From: Lasiosphaeris hirsuta | Taxonomy: Eukaryota > Ascomycota > Sordariomycetes > Sordariales > Lasiosphaeriaceae | Assembly: GCA_030549175.1 (NCBI GenBank) | Contig: JAUKUA010000008.1 | Span: forward strand, 744,001-808,000 | DNA: 64,000 bases | Reading direction: 5' to 3' | In this document: positions 29,901 through 42,140 of the stretch, piece after piece | Numbering within the stretch: position 1 is the stretch's first letter | Layout: each line of letters opens with the position of its first letter | The notes under the pieces: model-generated | What the model was told of the DNA's origin: nothing | Databases searched by the model: none | The model's input: the letters and a program-made list of their open reading frames with translations, nothing else | Translations under genes and position numbers: made by a program

Positions 29901-31922
29901 AGCTCACTCACCAACGAAACCGATTGGGACGGCTTGAGTACATGGTGCCAAAAGTTTCTAGGGCTGCAAGACTCGGAGCTCGATTCGCTCTGGTACGAAC
30001 GCCTTGCTGAAGTCTCAGCCTCGCAAGGTAACAAGCCTGCCACCGTCTTGTCGCTCTACCAGCGCGCCCTGGAAAAGGAAAGCCCCAGTTGGCTTTGCCA
30101 CCGAGGCATGGGAACTGCGTACTTTCTCGAGGAAAACGGGGAGGAGGCGACAGCGCAGATGGAGCTAGCGCTGAAGGAGGCGGAGCGCGAGAATGCAACG
30201 CCTACTCCGCAACCCAAAGATATTGCTGAGCTGCGTCTGCTCCTGGGAAAGTATGCTTTCGCAGCGGGCAACCTACAGAAGGCGGCAGAGCTGTATTCCC
30301 TTGGCACTCAGAGCGATGACCCCGAGCAGGCAAGGCAGGCGCAGCTGGGGTATTTAAAAGCGAGGCTGGGCTTCCCCGACGAGGAGGGAACGAGACGTTA
30401 CCTGAAGGGCCTACTGCCTGCTGAGGGCGCTGAGGGGAAAATGGTCGAAATCCTCAAGATGGTTGCTAAAGACTACGACCACGACGGTCTCATGCTGAAG
30501 ATTTTTACGGTGGCGAAGCGGGATCTGAGCCTGTTGAAGGACATTGTCGGTGCGTTAGAGATTGCTACCGCATTACTAGAGCTAAACGGGGATCGCAACA
30601 CCTCTGAAACCGCAGAGGACAATATCTTCGCCGAGGAAGCGGCCCGGGGGGTACTTCTTTACGACCGCGGAGTCGCTGCATACACGTACAAGATTTCGCC
30701 CGACGGCACCGAGCCCGTCGGCGAGGCTCTGCGGTTGTGGAGGGAGAGCCGAGAGCAACTCTCGAGGGTGGGTGGCCGAAACGCTTTCACCGCGCGGCAG
30801 GATGCCACGGCGGCGCTCGCCAAGCACTATTTCCAGAGCATGGTGGACGGGAACCATCTTGACCACGTCGACAAGCTGGCCAAGCTAGCTGAAGAAGATC
30901 CCGACATGTTCCGCAGCGACTCGGTTGGGTTCTTGGGCGCCGTGTACGCGCTACGCGGCGAGAAGGAACAGGCCAGGACGGCACTCAGGGGACGCGTGAG
31001 GCAAGCGTTGCAGATCCTCTCGGATGACCTACCCCAGAATGACACATTCGGCTTCTCGGGAGTTAACAAAGCCCTCGGGCAGTACCAGGATTTGAGGAGG
31101 GCAGCCGTCGCCATCTCCCTCCTTGGACAGCCGGACTTTGTCACAGAGGCACTACAGCTCGAGGGCGTGGACCTAGTGCTAAATGACAGCGAAGCTGATG
31201 AGAAGCTGCTGAAAACCGCCACCAAGTTGGGTCAGGAGACCATTCAGGCTGTCGTGGCTCAAGTTCCCGACACAGCCCAACAAGCAAAGCGTATCGACGC
31301 CGCCCATGCGCATATAGAGGCTCACATACTCGCTGCTGAAAATTCCCTAGCCGAGTTAGAAGCTACTAGTGGCTCAGATGAGGTTGAGGATCTCAAGCGT
31401 CAACAGAAAGGTATTATCCACGCGTACAAAACGCTACGGTCTCGCATTTCTACCATAGACATGTCGACCTCCCAATGGACCTGGACCTGCGACGGTTGCA
31501 CCCCAGACGGCAAGCGCTGCGAAAACAAGCATGATTTCGAGCGCGAGTTGTACCATTGCATCTTTTGCACGAACCGGGACTTTTGTAGCGATTGTCTTGC
31601 CCGGCTACGCGCACCCGACTCCGGCGCGGAAATCATAGTGTGCAGCGCAAAGCACCAGTGGCTGCGCGTCCCCCCACAAGGCGGTGCCATGTACCTAGGA
31701 CTGAGATCCAAAACTGTGCGGCTGCCTAAAGAAGTGCAGCCTTCTGCAGACGATGACCGCGTTTTGGATATTCACTGGGGTGAGAATCCAGACGAAGTTA
31801 CAGTAGAAGAGTGGAAGGAAACATTGGCAGCCGAGTGGGAAATATCACTTGAGGAGATAAAGAAAGAGATGAAAAAGCACAGCAGTTTGTATGAAAGCGA
31901 GTCAAGTGGGAAGTCGGACTAG
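26909..31922 (+). CDS. NLR-like STAND protein: Goodbye domain, P-loop NTPase, TPR-like repeats, ZZ-type zinc finger
   Basis: Four exons (26909-27211, 27265-28866, 28946-29764, 29841-31922) all join in phase 0 to 1601 aa. Residues 1-250 resemble the fungal STAND amino-terminal Goodbye domain (MEEMWSEAVREFENICGKSL; IPVPGAVASITSNA; IYTSMDHVDP). The NTPase follows, with Walker A LIVSGPPSSGKTSASALITK (about 342) and Walker B YYLVFDGIENL (about 446). From about 900 on there are TPR-like helices (ERLAEVSASQGNKPATVLSL, LGKYAFAAGNLQKAAELYSL). Near the end (about 1455-1500) Cys pairs CDGC, CENK, CIFC and CSDC form a ZZ-like zinc finger. This layout matches fungal NOD-like receptors thought to sense non-self and to trigger cell death. 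A single large gene with no partner effector fused to it; HET gene 2 is its next neighbour (convergent). Confidence 0.9.
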
Positions 31923-32829
31923 GCGTGCATTCCCACTTTCTAATCAAGGTAGAAATAGGTCTCATGATATTTCGGTAGCAACCGATTGGGACAGAGTGAC
32001 TAGTCAAGGAGCATCACACCGCCCTGCCTCTCTCCCACTGACCCATGGACGTTGATTCCGCTAGTTACTCATCAATATCTTATATGATGTGGGCAGTTAT
32101 CTTCTAGATAGCTAAATTACCAGCCCAGTCCTGAACGGCTACGACGTGAGACATAATAGCTAGGAGGTAAAGTGAGTGATAAGTAAAAGAGTAAATCATG
32201 TAGAAAGAACAGAAAAAAATTGTTTTACAACGCCACCCCCGACGTTGCTGCATTTTTTGAGTGTATGCAGCGTCCCATGCTATTGCATGATGACGAAAAT
32301 GGAGCCCGTCTCTACTGGTTGAAGCGGCAAATGATGATAGCGGTGACATTTCGAACGACGTAAAGATAGCACTCGGTAGCATTGCACGATAGGAGTTGCT
32401 ACTGCCGATAGGCATTGTGCTTGTTCAAGCTACATCTCGCTGAAACTCAGTCGCATTTGTTTCACCTGCTGCGTACCTAAAAGTTTGGAGGAGCGCTCTG
32501 TTCTGCTTTGGCCTATATCCAATTGAACTCTATATTTCCGTGTATCTCCAATTGTGATGTCTATTTAAACGACGGTTGCATACTTCACAAACTATTAAGC
32601 CTCTTGTTGTCTTGTGCTACGGAGCGGTTCTCTTCGACCTCAACATAGTGAGTTTTTCAAAAAGTTCACCAAAGCTTCTGATACGGATTTGGTACCGTGA
32701 TATAGGAGAAAATTACAGTTCGAGATATTGTCTGGGGTCCAATACTGGGGGCCCCCTTCGAATGTCTAGATCATGCCATTCGTGAGTTCTAACTAACCGT
32801 TCATTCTCCATACCCCTCACTAAATATTC
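31923..32829. other. Intergenic region between convergent STAND and HET genes
   Basis: Contains repeat copy C at 32197-32263. No gene recognised. Confidence 0.45.
32197..32263 (+). repeat. Dispersed 70-bp repeat, copy C
   Basis: CATGTAGAAAG..., a run of A, then TTGTTTTACAACGCCACCCC, CGACGTTGCTG and a T-rich end ending TTTTTTGAGTG. It aligns end to end with the copies at 43893-43963 and 61273-61340 (core CGCCACACCCGACGTTGTTG). This is the most diverged of the three. Confidence 0.55.
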
Positions 32830-35332
32830 TCAGATGATTACAATTTCATGCGCTTCTGATTCGGGATCGAAGCTCAGGCATGGGACGCTGTCTGGACTTT
32901 CCTGGACATGGTAAATGTAGGCTCTGTAGCCACGTCCTGTTGTGCTGAATGTTCCCACTCGAACATACTCACCGGTATTAACCCCGGTCGGAACAACCAG
33001 GATCCCCCGAAGTTTGAAGTCATTTCCATATATGGGCGTGGAACCTCGTATTGCCACAAGACACAAGCAATACACGGGTAACTCTTTCCTCGTAAACGCT
33101 TGGTCGAAATGTAGAGAAAAGTCCAGTGTGGAGAATATTCTCTTCGATCGGTCCGTCCACTTGTCTTGATCAGGATCGAGTTTCCATCCGGTCCAGAAGA
33201 CGCGCTGGTTTTGGAAGTGAAAATCGAGTCGATGAAGCTTGGCTGTGATGCGAATCCTGCCAGACTTGGCATTGCCGTAGCTGTCATCTGACTGCGGTTG
33301 GATGCTGACTTCTCTGATGGTGCAGATGACATATTCCCCACCTTGATTCAGAATAGGAATGGTAACTTGACCTTCCAAGGAAGCCCACGACCAGGAAGGA
33401 GCGCGATACTCCCCTCCTCTGTGAGCGGTGGGGCAATCATCAGCAACCTCCCACAGCAGCCCCTGAACGAGAGAATCCCGCCACAAACCGGCCAGGTACT
33501 CGCCTCCGTGTACTCTCTCGATCTCCCGTGCCAATCCACTCACGGCCGACAACCTATCATCCACCTTTGTAATTGCGCATTTGGTGTAGTGGCTGACAAC
33601 CAGAGACCATACCACCTCTCTCTGCTCCACGACAGGCCTAAAATATTCCCCAAGCTCCGGAGCTTGCTCGTACTGAGGCGCGGATTGTCCCGAAGTGTCC
33701 AGGTAAATGGCAGAGAGGAATCCAACATTAGGAGAACCCAGAACCATCCTGTAATTGCACTCCAGATCGCCCTCTGGAAGAAACACGTCCTCCTCCTCAT
33801 CCTCCCAATTGCCGTCCTCGTCCCCCTCCTCACCCCTCACCTCACCCGCCACTTCATCCTCATCATTATCCTCGTCCCCACCTTCACCCCCATCCCCAAC
33901 TTTCTGAATAAACCTCCTTTTAAACCCCCTCGACCAATCCCCCCCCTTCTCCGACGACAACGACGTGGGAACACCCCCGGGATAAATCTCACACGCTTCC
34001 AATTCCCCACACTCCCAAAACACCTGATTTCTCCCGAAATGCAGAACCCTAGGCGACAGCAACCTCTCCTGAAGCACCCACGCCCTCTTATTCAGCGCTT
34101 CATTAGTAACACCACCCAACCACAGATCTCCCTGCACAATCAGATACTCCTCATCAACATCACCTCCCACAAACAGGTCCGCACCCACGTCATCTTCAGG
34201 AGCGATACATTCCTCCTCATCCCATTTCATACGAACCCTCTTTGGTAAAACCTTGGTGGGATCGCGGGAGCGGAATAAGCCGTTGGAGCTTACGCCCGTT
34301 CCGGTGGCTGCGAGGTTAAGAGCGGAGTTTCCGTAGACTTGGTTCATTGTAGGTATCTCACGGTTCACGTCTTCACGCTCATCCTGGATGATGCATAGCG
34401 AGTCGATCCAGAGGTAGCGGATTCCGAGTTTGAGAGTGATAGCCACGGCATCTTGAAAGGTCTTGGGGAGGTCGGAGACAGGGAAGCCGGAGTGGAGATG
34501 GGAGAAGTTGGTTTTGTTGAGGGTTAAGAAGTGCGAGGTGCCCCAGCGGTGGGAGAGGGTGAAGTATTCTGAGTCTTGTCCATGGGTGAATTGGTGGGTT
34601 GCCGAGGAGATTATTCGGATTATATTAGATGAGGGAGAGGAGGAAGATGAGAAGGAGGACCCTGTAGGTTGAAGGTCTAGGAGACGTGTTGGGAGGAATT
34701 TCTTGGAGGTGGAGGAGGAGGAGGGATGGCAGGAGTGGTTTGCGCGGCAGTTGGAGAGCCAGTGGCGTGCGGAGAGAAAGGTAGATTCGGCGGAGATGGC
34801 GGGGGAGAGGTGAGCGCGGGGAAGGAATGATTGGAATTCTGGAGTGATAGGGTTGTTTTTAGTATTTGCTCGTTGTTGCGCGAGATGATGGTTATTCTGG
34901 GTCGTGGGATGGGTTTCACTGAGTACTCATACCTTCAATGGGGAGTATGGCAAATTCCAAGTCTGTCTCCTCAAACTTGAGCCGGTTGCCATCGGTCTTG
35001 TCAGCTCCTTCTATGGAGAAAGTAACACGATGGCCTTTTCTACCTTCGAGATATTTGCGCAGAGAAGTGAAGGAAGCTCCGTGCAAAGTCATATCCAAAG
35101 TCATTGCCTTGTTTGCCTCATTTTGTGAATGCTTTGCTTCAAGAACATCATAGAGTTTCGTACAAAGAGCACATCCAATGTTGACGGACTCTCGAAGGCT
35201 ACTCAGGGAAGGATAATGCTCTTCTTCTTCACCATGCAAGCCGACATTTTGAGCTCGCTTAAAGACATCTTCGCACAGTTCACAGAGGATATCCTCCGGA
35301 AGGTCAATGGGGAAACTTTCCAAGTCGCTCAT
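32830..35332 (-). CDS. HET-domain protein 2
   Basis: Two exons (35332-34933 and 34838-32830) around a 94-nt intron give 802 aa. The amino part has CELCEDVFKRA and NIGCALCTKLYDVL, a cysteine pattern common ahead of HET domains. It is followed by RHWLSNCRANHSCH, LPTRLLDL, YFTLSHRWGTSHFLTL (about 220), LPKTFQDAVAITLKLG, RYLWIDSLCIIQDEREDVN (about 277) and KRAWVLQERLLSPRVLHFG (about 385), which make a complete HET domain of the short 'SHRWG' class. A very acidic insertion of about 40 residues (EGGDEDNDEDEV through NWEDEEEDVF) separates it from ESPDSV-type carboxyl sequence; AVSGLAREIE and YLAGLWRDSLVQGLLWEV complete the family pattern. Likely a death-inducing partner or executor in vegetative incompatibility. 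Confidence 0.9.
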
Positions 35333-36642
35333 GATGTCTGGCAGTGTGTTTCTGACTTGGATTTGTGCGTTGCGTAGGAGGTAAAGGTTGGTTTTGGCAG
35401 TTTGTTGCAGCTTGAGGGAATGTGACAGTTCAACGCAAGGAGGTGTGGATTGTAGGTATTAAGCAAGTGTGGAAGATCAAGGGGGGTTCAGAGTGATTAT
35501 ATTGTCCCACGACCTCACTGGAGTTCAGCCGATGTTCTTTTAAGGTCTTGTTTGCTAAAGGCATGGAGAGGAGAAGGGGGGGTCCTAGAAGACTGGGCTT
35601 CGCCCAGCCTTCTTATGCTCTATGTACAAGATACAAGGATATCCCGAGAAGCCTCCGAACTAAGGCATCTCTGCAGGCGCTGGCCACATGGCCATCCCAT
35701 TTTCCAGGCCAACCATCTAGGCCTTCGTTTCTACTGGCCACCCTCAAATGTGTTGGCCCAGTAGATTCGTGGTGTGGCTGTCTTGACACAGGGATTTGCA
35801 GCCGGTTCCCGGGCCTGGCCTGAGGAAACTTGTATCAATTTTACGATCTAGATTCCCTGACACCAAAGGTGGGTTATTCATCATAGCCATCAACCGACTT
35901 CCCCGTTTCTGCCCTGAATGTGACATGTCATTTGGGTTTGCCATCAGGGGTTGATTATTGGCTATCACTGCGCACCGAATCCATCCCATATTTCACCAGA
36001 GCTGCATAAGACTTGCACATTGAGTACGACGACTTCGTCGAATAAGATGCAAAACAGCCAGCATCTCCTCGGATTGCTCGTTTTAATTTCCCCTCAGTGA
36101 TTTTGGTGCCGAGCCTTCGGGCCACTCCGTTCGGTTCTTGAAACGCCACTTTCAGCCCTGAGCCTGCGCTTCGTCTCCGCACATTCGTCACGCGCGCTTT
36201 TCGGTGGCACAAGATAGGTTGGTGGCCAAAATATTATGATGTTGAGTAGGAGTGTGGAGTATGGCTGCCCATATCTGGCATGACGCATCCGATGGATTGC
36301 GTTTGGCATCTCCGAAGTGCGTATGTTTCTCCACATGGGCGATTTGGTTACGCTTGGAAGCTTCATTCGCGTTGCGAATTTTGGGGAAGCCCCCAAGTAT
36401 AAATTTCATTTTGGAGAGCTAGCTGACAGTATGGCAGTATTTCATCTAATCCAAGATCCCAAATCACCATGCTGAAACCTACCATGTAAGATGCATGTAT
36501 CTACGACCGATGATAAAAAGTTGACCACCGCTAGATGTACAAAATGGTCTATCTCCATTGGACTGCTCATAAACCACGTGGCATATCGGCAAAAGATATC
36601 CGGATGGCCCGGTCGTGCCACAAGCAAGCTGCCTCGTGAGGT
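35333..36642. other. Intergenic region
   Basis: Promoter of HET gene 2 at the left. Short frames without similarity. No RNA gene recognised. Confidence 0.4.
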
Positions 36643-37150
36643 GGGCAATATATAAATGATCCCTGCCTCCAGCAGAGACTCGTGACCTTCAACACGGCCC
36701 TCCAAGGCGGTAAGTAGGGCCGATCGAGAGCTCGCCTCATAGATGGGCTTGCCATAATCACGGAGAATGATGCGCTGACGTACCCGATTTGGTAGCACGC
36801 TAGTGGCCTTCGTTAGTACGGGAGCAGGAACGCCAATGGGGAATCGGGTTGACTAAACGGCCGCTTCGTGCTAGCGCGGCTCTTCCGCGCCGTATCCGTT
36901 GCCATGTTGCCTGGCGGCACCGAGCGTCCTGACCGGTAGTTTGTCGCTGGCGTGATGTCCGGTCCTTGTCAAACATTGTTTCGAACATCGGGGTCCGTCT
37001 AGCGAATCTAGACCGTTTCGTAGTAGTAATACCAGGCCATGTTAACGACGACTTTGTCCGTCACCTCACGTAACAGGTTACCCTCCTCATCGCGTTTAGA
37101 GAACTGCTACGAATCCTTGATGACAAGGAGAGTCTCTGGATATCCTTCGG
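36643..37150 (-). pseudogene. FunK1-type fungal protein kinase remnant
   Basis: The minus strand from about 37150 reads GYPETLLVIKDS, a stop, then QFSKRDEEGNLLREVTDKVV and VNMAWYYYYETV, typical of FunK1 kinases (LVIKDSWQ...RDEEGxLLREV...NMARYYHHETV). After more stops comes PDITPATNYRSGRS and then, in a shifted frame, LPNRVRQRIILRDYGKPIYE and ALEGRVEGHESLLEAG, just before the catalytic HRD motif. There it ends abruptly: no HRD or DxD follows. The first stop (37107-37109) is TAG where Trp is conserved. FunK1 is a eukaryotic-like kinase family expanded in fungi. Confidence 0.78.
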
Positions 37151-37241
37151 GGTGGCCCTTCCAACAAGTCGTCGCCCAGCCGGCTATAGAGCTCAGCTCC
37201 GAGCGAACTCATGTCTCCCAAAGGTGGTAAAACAGCCCTTC

Positions 37242-37691
37242 CTATGGTTGCATCTCCAGTGGGGAAGTCTTGATTATTTCGAGGAGCTGCTGGAGCTGTT
37301 TGGTTTTCTGGACCAAATCTCGACCTTCCGGGGCTGCTGTTTCTTCAAGTATGTTTCAAATTGCTGCGGCAGCGCCATGAAATCCGATCGCACTGACGGC
37401 AATGCTTACAAAAAACGCGAGAAATTGGTGTCCTCCCGGATGTTTGACTAGTTCGGAGATGCTTTGTTTAAGGCCCTCGCTGGAGACAATGTCAACCTGC
37501 TCGACACCTAATCTCGAAATACTCTCCCCGAACATTATCGACACCGGGAGAGCGGAATCCGGTATATCGTCGGCTTCTGTTGCTTTGATTACAGGCAGCT
37601 GCGCACTTTTGAGACGTTGAACGCAGGAGAGGCAAGAGCGTTGAAGTCCATAGGCGCTGCGAAAGGAGGTCCTTGCACCGTGAATGAACAT
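37242..37691 (-). pseudogene. Unknown conserved-looking reading frame with in-frame TGA
   Basis: From ATG 37691 the frame reads MFIHGARTSFRSAYGLQRSC, then SALPVSIMFGESISRLGVEQ, SEGLKQSISELVKHPGGHQF and LAFFVSIAVSAIGFHGAAAA, with one TGA at 37354-37356. It then continues in the same frame as NILEETAAPEGRDLVQKTKQ and LQQLLEIIKTSPLEMQP to a stop at 37242. The amphipathic or hydrophobic helix and the continuing charged helix look like genuine protein. It is in frame with the kinase remnant that follows on the same strand, so both may belong to one dead gene. Family not recognised. Confidence 0.4.
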
Positions 37692-38140
37692 ATTGTTTGC
37701 CACGGTTCTACGATGACATGGCTTAAGGGGCACGCACAGACGTGACGCTCTTCGGCGGGATATTAACTAGCCAAAAGTGGTAAACTCGTTACTTCACCTG
37801 CATGAAGGACCGCCAACGTTTGCTGCACAGCTGCCTGGTGTGGTTTTGCTCACCCGAGATTTTCCAGAGAATCCCATCTCACAATCCCATCCCGCAATCC
37901 CATCCGGCAATCCTATCCGCTATTCACAATCGGGATAGGGCCACATTCTCGGGCATCGCCGTGCAGCAAATGAGCACTAGGAAAGTCGTCTCAAAGGACG
38001 TGTATTCTTGTATACGCTATGATGACCTCATTAGCTATCATGCGCCTTCGCTCAATCCACACAAAATACACTCGTCTCGTGCATTGCTTGTGTTGCGCCG
38101 ACGGGTTCTCCTCATGCTCCCAAGCACGATTCGCTGTAGT
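37692..38140. other. Intergenic region
   Basis: Contains a short purine/pyrimidine repeat near 37870-37912 (four units of about 10 bp, ATCCCATC/AATCCCATCC). Nothing else recognised. Confidence 0.4.
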
Positions 38141-38781
38141 TTACTCCGTAGATACAATATCGCTCATACCCTGTGTATTGTCAGGGTTCGTAGTATCAAG
38201 CAGATCCTCATCAAGTATCTCGCCAGGAAATCCGCTCGTCAAATCTGTCACCACACAAGCATGTCAGCGATAACCGTAGCTAGCGGCAACAACACGGGAT
38301 GCAGTGACAATCACTTACTCATATCACCAATGCCGCTAGGTGAGGGCGGTCCAACGCTAACAAAAGCACTGGTCACTTTTTGAAGCACGGTGTTTACACT
38401 AACACGGTCGCGGCCTATAATCGCCGCTGCTGTCGGGAAGCCAGCCTCACTGTCGCTGCCCCTCACGACGTATTGGAATATAGCAAAGGGAGGGTCATGC
38501 GATAGATTGGCCTCGGCATGAGCCTTTTTAGGCGACCCGGCGATAGAAGATCTTATTTGCTGCAGCGATGGCAGTGGCCGGGCAACTGCGGAATACGGAG
38601 ACGGCGTGTAGGATATTTGGAAGGAGAGGTTTGCGGGTGTCACCAGTGACACGGCGCCGGAACTGAGGACGGGCGCGCGGTGCGCCGAACGGTTGGGCTG
38701 TTGCGGGAGGTGAAGTCCCATGGTAAAATACCCGGCTTGCTCGAAAGTTGAGGTCGGATTATTCCCAGAAAATGAATGCAT
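38141..38781 (-). CDS. Small unknown Ser/Pro-rich protein
   Basis: Two exons (38781-38319 and 38244-38141) with a 74-nt intron (GTAAGT donor) give 188 aa. It begins MHSFSGNNPTSTFEQAGYFT and contains HLPQQPNRSAHRAPVLSSGA, a Ser/Pro-rich middle, then DPPFAIFQYVVRGSDSEAGF and TAAAIIGRDRVSVNTVLQKV. The tail after the intron is acidic (EILDEDLLDTTNPDN). No signal peptide or membrane span. No known family. A TATATA box sits about 64 bp upstream of the ATG, which supports a real gene. Confidence 0.55.
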
Positions 38782-38844
38782 AATGTGTGAGAGGAGTGAG
38801 TTTTGCAAGGGATGCTCAATTGAGAGCCAAAAAGACTGGACGGG

Positions 38845-38850
38845 TATATA
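38845..38850 (-). promoter_or_regulatory. TATA box of the 38141-38781 gene
   Basis: TATATA (palindromic) lies 64 bp upstream of the start codon at 38781 in otherwise GC-rich DNA. Confidence 0.5.
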
Positions 38851-41800
38851 GGCGAGATGGGGGGGGGGGCTACGGTGGTCAAAAAGACATATCGGCACAA
38901 CGGCGCTCTATACTACCAGCGAGGGCGCCACGGTTGCAAACCACTTACTTACCAAGGTGCCAGATACGCCAATGGGGGCGCCGCGGGCGAATTGAGACAG
39001 AAGCCCCGCTCGCATGCTTGTGCAGAAGATGGGAAAATCCAGCGGGCTTGCCACATCGCCTCGTGAGAGATAAGTACCTAACGTATCGAAAGAAAAAGAA
39101 TACGATGGCCCTCGTGGTGTGAAGGCTCCTCTGCCCAAGAGGTCTGAGACACAGTGCGAGTCCGTGGGCATCAAGCCGGCGAGTCTGCTTGGTCGGGGAG
39201 CGCTGCGGGCGCTGACAATGAGCTCGCCGGCTGCCGTTCAATGTGAGGGGCTCCTACGCGATTCTGGGTTTTGGTGTGTCAAGGATCGAGTATCGAATAC
39301 ACCGAGACGCTGAGGAACTGTGTGTCTCTGATAGGTACCTGTTGACAAGCAATGACGATTATCCTCGATTGACGAGACAGGCGGGGAGGGAAGCGGGTAG
39401 ACATTCTGGCAAGAAGTTGCTCCCGACGTACCCGCGGCCAGCGCAGACACCCCCCTCATCTACACCTCGCCATAGTAGACGGTGGTGCCATGGGCACGGT
39501 GGCCAACTCATTCCACGGAGAGCAGGGCGGCGAGGAGGCGGGGGCTCTAGAGCGGGGTCAATACATCGGGTTACCTATTGACGGCTGGTTGCTTTTTTTT
39601 TCTGGGCCGGAAGCAAGAGAGAGCCGGCTTGCATAACGGGGGCTAGATGACGGTGACGGTGGCACAAAGAGCTCGACGGTAGCGCTGGACCGTCCAGGAA
39701 ACCGTTGGGCAAGCTCGGTCGGGGGGTATCGGTAGCCGGAAGGATTCCTCTTCGATAGATCCAGCTCTTCCTGCCGCTTGCCAGAGCGCGGTCGGTGCGC
39801 AAGAAAAGGCCAGTCAGATGGCCTGCTGGGCTGCTGGAGACTTGTCGGTTCGAGAAAGATGTTGGATAATGTGCTCGAAGGTTCTAAACTGCGAAGAATC
39901 CCGCAGTAGCTACCTGTGTCTCGGCGCGGGAACGCAGTCATCGAGCGTGCTGGCGCAGGTGAGAGCGGGAGTCGCGATTGAAGACGCAATGTCAGGGGCG
40001 GGATACGAGATTGGGAATTGTTGAGCGTCGAGATTGACTGGTCTGGCAGTGTGTGGGGGGATTTGGTTGTCTCACTCGGACCGTGTCGGATAATGTACAG
40101 CCGAGTCGACATCACGTCCATCAAAGCGAACTCGACCGTGTTCCTATCTCAAGACACCGACCAGAGCACACGTAGTACCCCTCGTCGAATGCGATTCCAG
40201 CTCCATGGCGAATCTTCCGTCCATCCCCACGTTCAAGCAAGAGAGTTCTGAGGGAGGGGATTGGCCTCGGCCCTCAAGTTCATGAAGGGGATCCTACTCC
40301 GTTGTGTGATAAGCTCAGACATGAACCAATCGAAGTCGGTGGCCCCCGCAGTCGGACTCGTATTCGCTTGCATGGTGTCCATGTACGGTGTTCGCCCGTC
40401 GAGCCGTCGAAGCTGTGTCCGGGCCGTTTCGAGTTGTCGCAAGGGTGTTGTAGATGCTGCCAACACATGCTTGGCTAAGAAGCTGGTTGATGCGGGTCAG
40501 AAAATGCGCAGCTGAGCAGGGAAGCTGTTGAGGGTTCTAGGTCTCACCAAGCATCAAAACGACCAGGCTGCGTTATCGCAGGAGCGGGGTACCGCGCTCA
40601 ACAAGTTGGCTGTTGCCTTCGAAGGCACCCAAAGTTGGCGAATGGCGATGATGAATCGCCGTGGATTTGTGATGATTTGTGATGGCCCCCGCGCTCGACG
40701 ACGCAGAGAGCCCGTAGCCGGCAGATAAAAGGAGGGGACGGCGAGGCAGCAGCGTGGTGTTAAGGGGAAGGCAACGGTGAGGCCCTGGTTGTTCGATTGC
40801 CTTGGTTGCAGTGGTCCGCGGGCTTGTGTTGTGGTTCGCATCGGGTAAATATCGGGTTGTCTGCTGTCGGAAAGCCGGGGGAGGTGGAGGGGAGGGAGGC
40901 GCCAAATTTGAAATGGCAGGAACTGTTCCCAAGTGCTGAGCAAAGCCAGAACGTCGCTGCTGGTGGAAAGCATCTTCTAGCTCGGGAACAGCGACATACA
41001 TTTCACACGACGAGCGAGACGCAACTGGAAATGAAGGTGTTATATTGCCATGCGCCCGGAAGGCCACAGAGGAGATACTAACACTTCGGTGCAATTCTTC
41101 GTCCGATCCAGAGGGGGCCACATTCTCACCTGCAGGGAGGCCGATCCCTGATTGGCCGTCTGATCTTCCGAACCCCGAAATGCCTGCAACCCTTTATGAT
41201 TACACATACTAGCCCGTTTTGGAGAATGAGGTCAACAAGCTCCCAGCCCTCAAAATTCCGGAATGTATGCTTGGAAATGACGGGAATCCAAAATATTGAA
41301 AGATGCAATGGAAATTCATTCAATTCAATCATGATTGAATGCTAAATATCTATTTCTTTTATTTTCTGCGAAATGTTGTCGAAAATTACATGTGATTAGC
41401 TAAAATTTGGTGCCTGTCGCCAAGTGATGCACACTCGTCCCACATACCAAAAAGGGTTAGTTGTAGTTGTAATAAAAATGGCAAGCGAAGCCCCATAGGA
41501 ATGCCCAAAGTGTGCGGACAGCTTTTGTGGACGCAGAATGCTCCATCCACAAACACCGTAAATGCAGACCGCAGTCGAGATGCCGTGGTAGCCATGGCTC
41601 CAACGCCTCTACCTCGTGCTCACGCAGGTCAGTGAGACCGGGCCCAGCAGTCGAGCAGCCGTCTAGGCTCGATTGCTACCTCAGCAACGACAGATGCCCA
41701 AACGCCATCTTTTCTCATCAACACCTACTGCCTCCTGAAAACGGGGGTAGCGGCGTCGCTGATACACGGTCTGCTCGAAACGGCTGCTGGAATGCCCGTT

Positions 41801-42140
41801 TCGACGACCCCTTTACGACTCGCAAGATTCACACAGAGTGAGTAAGCCCGGTAACTCACCGTTGGCCTAGAGCTCAACAGCGCACGGTAACGCCACCTCA
41901 GTGTGGTCCTCAGTATGGTTGTTCTGGGGGTCATTGGCCCAGAAAAGCCTAGGTTATCTGGAGCTACTCCTTCGACAGCCAGCAACCCGACGGACAAAAT
42001 GGTTCTTTCTTGTCCTGAATACGACGTAAAACTGTTCCCAACACCTCTCGACCAAATGTCAAAGTTCAACATTTCAAACCAACCACAACGTTCAGCCGCA
42101 CTACCGGCTCAATTTGCAGCCACCTAAATCTTCTCGGCAG
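38851..42140. other. Long GC-rich region without a secure gene
   Basis: Contains open minus-strand frames at 39558-40124 (188 codons), 40233-40466 and 40573-41121 (182 codons, opening MAPSGSDEELHRSVSISSVA). 40233-40466 (LRQLETARTQLRRLDGRTPY, TDFDWFMSELITQ) looks the most protein-like and could be the last exon of an unknown minus-strand gene starting at 41121. I cannot find splice sites that join them convincingly. 41122-42140 is AT-rich spacer in front of the C2H2 gene. Confidence 0.3.

Noticed and set aside
33298..34248. 316-codon plus-strand ORF
   Set aside because: Antisense to HET gene 2, whose HET motifs are unmistakable; the ORF encodes only low-complexity Pro/Leu/Ile sequence.
39558..40124. 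188-codon minus-strand ORF
   Set aside because: Ser/Pro-rich without conserved motif and with no clear splice partners; not strong enough to list as a gene.
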